Positions 6,782 through 10,482 of a stretch of 10,482 bases of DNA are shown one piece after another. Under the pieces are notes generated by a model, which saw nothing but the letters and a program-made list of their open reading frames with translations, was not told the DNA's origin and did not search any database. This stretch comes from Desulfovibrio sp. UBA2564 (GTDB taxonomy: Bacteria > Desulfobacterota > Desulfovibrionia > Desulfovibrionales > Desulfovibrionaceae), in the NCBI GenBank assembly GCA_002340305.1, contig DDLU01000222.1, positions 1-10,482 of the forward strand, read 5' to 3'. The position numbers and the translations under genes are program-made. How positions within the stretch are numbered: the stretch's first letter is position 1; each line of letters opens with the position of its first letter.

Positions 6782-8002
6782 ATGCAAAAAGTAAGCATTG
6801 ATGATGTCCAGCCGGGTATGGTTTTAGCCACCGACCTGTTGCAGGGTGGCAGAATGCTTCTGCCTGCCGGCTCTGTCCTGACCAATAAGAATCTTTCCGT
6901 TTTTAAAAATCAAGGTGTTGAATCTCTTATGGTCACTGCATCTGATGCTGCTGAGCCGGATGAAGAGAGCATTGATAAAGCATTCATATATGCTCGTGAT
7001 TACTTCATGTTCATCAATCACGATGATCCTGTGGTAATGCAACTCTTTGATGTTGCTGTGTATAAAACTGCGACCAAAATCATGGAAGGCTGGCGCCTAC
7101 CGACTCCTGACGAACAGCATCTCACGGCTCTTGATGAAATGCGGGATCTTTTCTTTCGTGATGAAGGGACAATTGAAGATATTGTTGATGCTGAGCTTAA
7201 AGTCGCTTCTTTCCCGGACATATTTTTCAAAGTCAAGCAGGCTGTTGAAGATCAAAAAAGCTCAGCCGAACAAGTCGCAGAAGTTGTCGGCCTTGATGTA
7301 GGGCTTTCTACACAGTTGTTGAAGCTCGTCAACAGTCCTCTTTACGGCTTTCCCTCAGAGATCAATAATCTCGTTCGCGCGGTGGCGTTGATCGGCGGTA
7401 AAGAACTTTGTACTCTTGCGTTAGGTCTTTCAACTATCGGTTATTTCAAAGATATTCCGCCGGAACTGATTGATATGCGTTCATTCTGGATGCATTCCCT
7501 GACCTGTGGTGTATTCTCCAAAGTCATCGCTGAAAAGGTCGAAGGCGTTAACCCGGAAATGATGTTTACCGCCGGATTGCTTCATGATGTAGGCAGACTG
7601 ATCCTTTTTAAGAAAATGCCATACAGCGCAGTGCAGACTATGCTTTTCGCCCGTGAGAATTTCATTCCTCTTGTTGAAGCTGAAGACATGACGCTTGGCT
7701 TTAATCACGAGGCCGTTGCGCGTTGCATGCTTGAAAAATGGAATTTCCCGCCTTTGCTGACTGAAATAATCAGCAGTCACCATGCACCGGGCAAAAGCAC
7801 AAGACAGAAGGAAGCAGGAATCCTACAAGTTGCAGATAACCTTGCTTTGGCTGTTGGAATCGCTGAAGGTGGAATGTACGTGTTGCCCGGAGTGGATGAA
7901 GAAATCTGGGAAATTTTGGGAATTGATGCCGAATTCCTAAGCGATGTTGTTAAAAAATACGACTATCAGATTAAAGAATTATTCAATAATTTCTTTAGTT
8001 AA
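6782..8002 (+). CDS. HDOD-domain signalling protein with N-terminal DUF3391-like module
   Basis: HDOD proteins are regulatory output proteins related to HD hydrolases. The 406 residues begin with a small module (VSIDDVQPGMVLATDLL ... GRMLLPAGSVLT, 4-34) like the one before many HD-GYP and HDOD domains. A helical linker of about 60-135 follows, then the HDOD domain at about 140-340 (FPDIFFKVKQAV, LLKLVNSPLYGF, AVALIGGKELCTLAL, GLLHDVGRLIL). HD-type ligands appear to be kept: His238, His268-Asp269, His309, His333/334 and Asp352 in VADNLA. Many HDOD domains have lost some of these, so residual hydrolase activity is possible, although no GYP motif is present. There is no membrane segment. GAGG lies seven bases before the ATG, and the gene follows cheR by 30 bases, so co-transcription is likely. 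Its last 24 bases overlap the end of the opposing histidine kinase gene. Confidence 0.88.
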   Translation: MQKVSIDDVQPGMVLATDLLQGGRMLLPAGSVLTNKNLSVFKNQGVESLMVTASDAAEPDEESIDKAFIYARDYFMFINHDDPVVMQLFDVAVYKTATKIMEGWRLPTPDEQHLTALDEMRDLFFRDEGTIEDIVDAELKVASFPDIFFKVKQAVEDQKSSAEQVAEVVGLDVGLSTQLLKLVNSPLYGFPSEINNLVRAVALIGGKELCTLALGLSTIGYFKDIPPELIDMRSFWMHSLTCGVFSKVIAEKVEGVNPEMMFTAGLLHDVGRLILFKKMPYSAVQTMLFARENFIPLVEAEDMTLGFNHEAVARCMLEKWNFPPLLTEIISSHHAPGKSTRQKEAGILQVADNLALAVGIAEGGMYVLPGVDEEIWEILGIDAEFLSDVVKKYDYQIKELFNNFFS

Positions 8003-9124
8003 GAGGGCGTTACTGGGATGGCAGCAATCTATATCAGGGCAGGGAAGTTCTATGGTAACAGTTGTCCCCTTGCCTGAGCCTCCACTTTCGATATTCAACA
8101 TTCCCTGATGTTCGAAGACTATTTTTTTGACCCTTGAAAGACCCATGCCAACACCTTTGGCTTTAGTCGAGAAAAACGGGTCCAGTACATGGCTCATAAG
8201 ATGAGGTTCGATCCCCATTCCATGATCTACTATTTTGATTTGAATGGTCTGCTTGATCTTGGTAATTTCGATGCAAACGTCGGTAATTTTTTCAGGTGTG
8301 AAGTTACTGGCATTAAGCAGAAGCTCAACGATGGCTGCTTCAAATAGTTTTTCACCAACTACAATACTTTCAACAGCACAATTAAGCTTCATCTCAATAC
8401 ATTCGCCGATTCGGTCAAGTATCAAATTCGCGTTCTTAAGTGCTTCATTAAAAAGCATAACAGTATTAATTTCAGTAGGGTAGGGCTTTGGAATGTTGGA
8501 ATAAGTTTTGACTGCTGCCACAAGTCCTTCAAGTTTCATGGCTTCTTCTGAGATCACCTTCAATTCCCGCTGCAAGGGGTCTTCCTGTGATAGTTTACGC
8601 GCAACGAGATTGGCCATACCACCAATTACAGTGGTTGGATTAAGCACCTGATGGGCTACTGCCTGTGAAAGAGAATCCAACCCTTCGATTCTTTCCTTTT
8701 GCAATTCTGCATTACGGGATAAAATTTTCCGTTCACGCTCTTCAGCATTATATATCTCGGTAATGTCTTCAAAAAGAAAAACTAAACCTACAATATCTTC
8801 ATTTTCCGTTAGATAAGATGACGTGATAGATAATTTTTTTGGGCATTCACGATACTTATTGGTGAATGGTACGACATGTTTTAAACCAGCCTTTTGCTCC
8901 GTTATAACATCTAGAATTACTTGATTAAATTCCATATTAAAACTAGCGTCTGTAATAAAAAGCTCACCCCATCCGAATCCGATATGCTTATTTATATCAA
9001 GATCAAGAATACTGCACGCCGCTGAGTTCAGAAAAACGATCTTTCCTTCATGGGAAATAACCATCAGTCCTACATCAAGACTCTCAATAATGTTTTCAAC
9101 AATTATGGAATTAAAAGAAGCCAT
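7979..9124 (-). CDS. Soluble PAS-domain sensor histidine kinase
   Basis: This is a 381-residue two-component kinase without a membrane segment, so it should sense a cytoplasmic cue. A PAS domain covers about 7-125 (LDVGLMVISHEGKIVFLNSAA; closing strand IVGLVFLFEDITEI). A coiled-coil-like linker (126-150) follows, then the phosphoacceptor helix AVAHQVLNPTTVIGG with His158. The ATPase domain shows the N box VELLLNASNF (Asn271), DHGMGI at 300-305, DPFFSTK at 315-321 and GVGMGLS at 324-330, all intact. The residue after the phosphoacceptor His is Gln159 rather than the more usual Glu or Asp; Asn162 is kept. The C-terminus holds CPDIDCCHP (361-370 region), an unusual cysteine/histidine group. The start is supported by AAGGA seven bases upstream. 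No response regulator is adjacent. The PAS-coding part is AT-rich (27-37%) against 47% in a sampled kinase line. It lies downstream of rarA and may have its own promoter. Confidence 0.93.
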   Translation of the reverse strand: MASFNSIIVENIIESLDVGLMVISHEGKIVFLNSAACSILDLDINKHIGFGWGELFITDASFNMEFNQVILDVITEQKAGLKHVVPFTNKYRECPKKLSITSSYLTENEDIVGLVFLFEDITEIYNAEERERKILSRNAELQKERIEGLDSLSQAVAHQVLNPTTVIGGMANLVARKLSQEDPLQRELKVISEEAMKLEGLVAAVKTYSNIPKPYPTEINTVMLFNEALKNANLILDRIGECIEMKLNCAVESIVVGEKLFEAAIVELLLNASNFTPEKITDVCIEITKIKQTIQIKIVDHGMGIEPHLMSHVLDPFFSTKAKGVGMGLSRVKKIVFEHQGMLNIESGGSGKGTTVTIELPCPDIDCCHPSNALLTKEIIE

Positions 9125-9133
9125 ACCTTTGTC

Positions 9134-9169
9134 CTTATGGTTTTATGCACAATCATACACTTCCATAAG
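9134..9169. repeat. Inverted repeat CTTATGG-N22-CCATAAG upstream of the kinase gene
   Basis: CTTATGG at 9134-9140 and CCATAAG at 9163-9169 are perfect 7-base inverted copies separated by 22 bases, with centres 29 bases apart. One arm lies in the spacer of the predicted kinase promoter; the other lies in the leader and overlaps the AAGGA binding site. It could be a dimeric operator or, in read-through mRNA from rarA, a hairpin. A 7-base repeat can also arise by chance. Confidence 0.4.
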
Positions 9170-9180
9170 AACGCAGGCAA
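9152..9180 (-). promoter_or_regulatory. Predicted sigma70-type promoter for the PAS kinase gene
   Basis: On the minus strand TTGCCT (9175-9180, four of six) is followed by a 17-base spacer and TATGAT (9152-9157, five of six). Transcription would start near 9145, about 20 bases before the kinase ATG. It would let the kinase be expressed independently of rarA. Judged by consensus only. Confidence 0.45.
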
Positions 9181-9192
9181 CAAAATACAAAA

Positions 9193-10455
9193 TTACTTAT
9201 TCCACTTCTTCGGTTCAGGACGCTTTCTTTGCGGACGAGGTCTACGTTGTCCTTTTAACCATGCGTTAAGACGGGGTTCTTCACCTTGATCCTTAGGGTC
9301 ATAAAACATGCGGTCGGCAAGTTCCGGCGGCAAGTATTCCTGTTCAACATAAGAATTCGGGTAAGAGTGCGGATACAGGTAGTTACGACCGTAACCCCAT
9401 TCTTTTTGCAAATTAGTCGTTGCATTACGTAAATGCAATGGAACAGGAAGCATGCCATTCTGACGGATTTCTTGCTTTACAGTGTAGTAGGCCGCATAGG
9501 TGCTGTTGCTTTTAGGCGCAAGGGCAAGATAAACTACACATTCTGCCAGAGGTATAAAACCCTCCGGCATACCAATGAATTCAACAGCCTGCTGACAGGA
9601 CACAGCCATGGTAATGGCATTAGGATCAGCTAGACCGATATCTTCCCCGGCAGAGATAATCAGCCTACGGGAAATAAACTTCGGTTCTTCACCGCTTTCA
9701 ATCAAACAACCCAGATAATAAAGAGCTGCGTCAGGATCGCTACCGCGAATTGATTTGATCAATGCCGAGGCGAGTTCATAATGGGAATCACCGTCCCGGT
9801 CGCCACGGATGACGGTTTCAGGCAAAATTTTACGCAAATTTTCTGCTTCGCGTTTCTCAGCCGGAAGCTGCGAAGTATACTCCAGCAGGTTGAGCAGACT
9901 ACGCCCGTCACCACCAGCCATGGAAGTAATCAGGGTTAGGCTTTCCGCGCTAAGTTCAATTTCAAGTTCTTCACAGGCCCGTTTACAGATTGCCATCAGA
10001 TCAACTTTGCTCAGAGCTCTAAGGCGCAACACATGAAGTCTGGAAAGCAGTTGCCGGGTAACGCTGAAAGAAGGGTTCTCCGTAGTAGTCGCCAACAGGG
10101 TAATTTCACCGGATTCCAGAATGGGCAGAAAGAAATCCTGTTGGGCCTTGGAAAAACGGTGCAGCTCATCAAGGATGAGGATATCCATACCGGCAAGCTT
10201 CTTACGCAAAGCAGCAATGCCTGATTCAGGGGCACTGATACGCATAAAGTGGCGGCCTGTAGATTTTGCCAGCAGCATAGCTAGAGTAGATTTACCACAG
10301 CCCGGAGGGCCGAAAAGTAAAAGGCTGGGCAAACGTTTGGAACGCTCGAAAGCCTCAATGCGTTCTCGGATATGATTTTGCCCGAAGAATTCGTCAATTT
10401 TTTTGGGACGGATGCGGTCAGCCAAAGGCTGATTATCTGTTAATTCTAATTTCAT
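9193..10455 (-). CDS. rarA: Replication-associated recombination AAA+ ATPase RarA (MgsA)
   Basis: RarA/MgsA is a clamp-loader-like AAA+ ATPase, related to eukaryotic WRNIP1/Mgs1, that acts at stalled replication forks and interacts with single-strand binding protein. The 420 residues start with the family opening PLADRIRPKKIDEFFGQNH (10-28). Walker A is GPPGCGKST at 49-57, Walker B LILDELHRF at 93-101, sensor 1 TTTENPSF at 123-130 and the candidate arginine finger Arg139 in LLSRL. GGDGRSLLN follows in the lid. The C-terminal half (HYELASALIKSIRGSDPDAALYYL onward; ISAGEDIGLADP; KEWGYGRNYLYPH) is the tetramerisation region specific to this family. A basic, proline-rich tail (GQRRPRPQRKRPEPKKWNK) closes the protein. 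GGGGAGG lies nine bases before the ATG and supports this start. The PAS kinase gene follows 68 bases downstream on the same strand. Confidence 0.97.
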   Translation of the reverse strand: MKLELTDNQPLADRIRPKKIDEFFGQNHIRERIEAFERSKRLPSLLLFGPPGCGKSTLAMLLAKSTGRHFMRISAPESGIAALRKKLAGMDILILDELHRFSKAQQDFFLPILESGEITLLATTTENPSFSVTRQLLSRLHVLRLRALSKVDLMAICKRACEELEIELSAESLTLITSMAGGDGRSLLNLLEYTSQLPAEKREAENLRKILPETVIRGDRDGDSHYELASALIKSIRGSDPDAALYYLGCLIESGEEPKFISRRLIISAGEDIGLADPNAITMAVSCQQAVEFIGMPEGFIPLAECVVYLALAPKSNSTYAAYYTVKQEIRQNGMLPVPLHLRNATTNLQKEWGYGRNYLYPHSYPNSYVEQEYLPPELADRMFYDPKDQGEEPRLNAWLKGQRRPRPQRKRPEPKKWNK

Positions 10456-10464
10456 ATTATGATG

Positions 10465-10471
10465 CCTCCCC
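10465..10471 (-). promoter_or_regulatory. Ribosome binding site of rarA
   Basis: GGGGAGG on the minus strand, nine bases before the rarA ATG at 10455, is a strong Shine-Dalgarno match and sets the start. The rarA promoter, if separate, lies beyond the right edge. Confidence 0.6.
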
Positions 10472-10482
10472 AGACCCCATCC

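Noticed and set aside
10456..10482. Similarity of GATGCCTCC at the right edge to the left-edge terminator motif
   Set aside because: The shared nine bases at the right edge are accounted for by the rarA Shine-Dalgarno sequence on the opposite strand, and no GGCGGCC or stem follows.
1..10482. Mobile element, prophage, CRISPR array, toxin-antitoxin pair or defence island
   Set aside because: No transposase, integrase, repeat array, terminal repeats or small paired genes are visible. The window is filled by housekeeping, glycosylation and signalling genes.

Overview
The window looks like an ordinary chromosomal stretch from a marine sulfate reducer of the Desulfovibrio/Maridesulfovibrio type. 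This is inferred from three things. The block sirC - CcsA/HemX - hemA fits what I remember of Desulfovibrio genomes. A GC-rich GCCTCCGGCGGCC motif followed by a CCCTTTTGAAAAAG stem lies directly after a stop codon at the left edge, which is a recurring terminator style in that group. The glycosyltransferase and signalling genes also have that flavour. Sampled lines run near 47-55% G+C in most genes, with clearly AT-richer blocks around cheR and the histidine kinase sensor domain. There is no sign of phage, insertion sequence, CRISPR, tRNA or rRNA. No gene-free stretch is longer than about 110 bases.

Layout. (1) Positions 1-3197, minus strand: a tightly packed operon transcribed right to left. 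It runs precorrin-2 dehydrogenase (SirC/Met8 type), an eight-segment CcsA/HemX membrane protein, glutamyl-tRNA reductase HemA, and an uncharacterised 111-residue protein, ending in a terminator cut by the window edge. It joins the first committed step of tetrapyrrole synthesis, the siroheme branch and haem handling for c-type cytochromes. Desulfovibrio makes haem by way of siroheme, so this grouping makes sense. (2) Positions 3198-3302: a short divergent region in which two predicted sigma70-type promoters share one AT-rich -10 segment. (3) Positions 3303-8002, plus strand: a GT9 (heptosyltransferase-like) glycosyltransferase, a CgeB-like glycosyltransferase, a CheR methyltransferase and an HDOD-domain signalling protein. 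The spacing allows one operon, and surface or flagellar glycosylation next to chemosensory signalling is a reasonable but unproven theme. (4) Positions 7979-10455, minus strand: the replication-associated AAA+ ATPase RarA (MgsA), then a soluble PAS histidine kinase. The kinase gene overlaps the HDOD gene tail to tail by 24 bases.

I did not find a convincing new multi-gene system. The points most worth a second look are: the AT-rich block covering cheR and the C-terminal tail of the preceding glycosyltransferase; the apparently complete HD-type metal-ligand set in the HDOD protein; the shared divergent promoter core; an inverted repeat around the kinase promoter; and the unknown 111-residue protein translationally tied to hemA.
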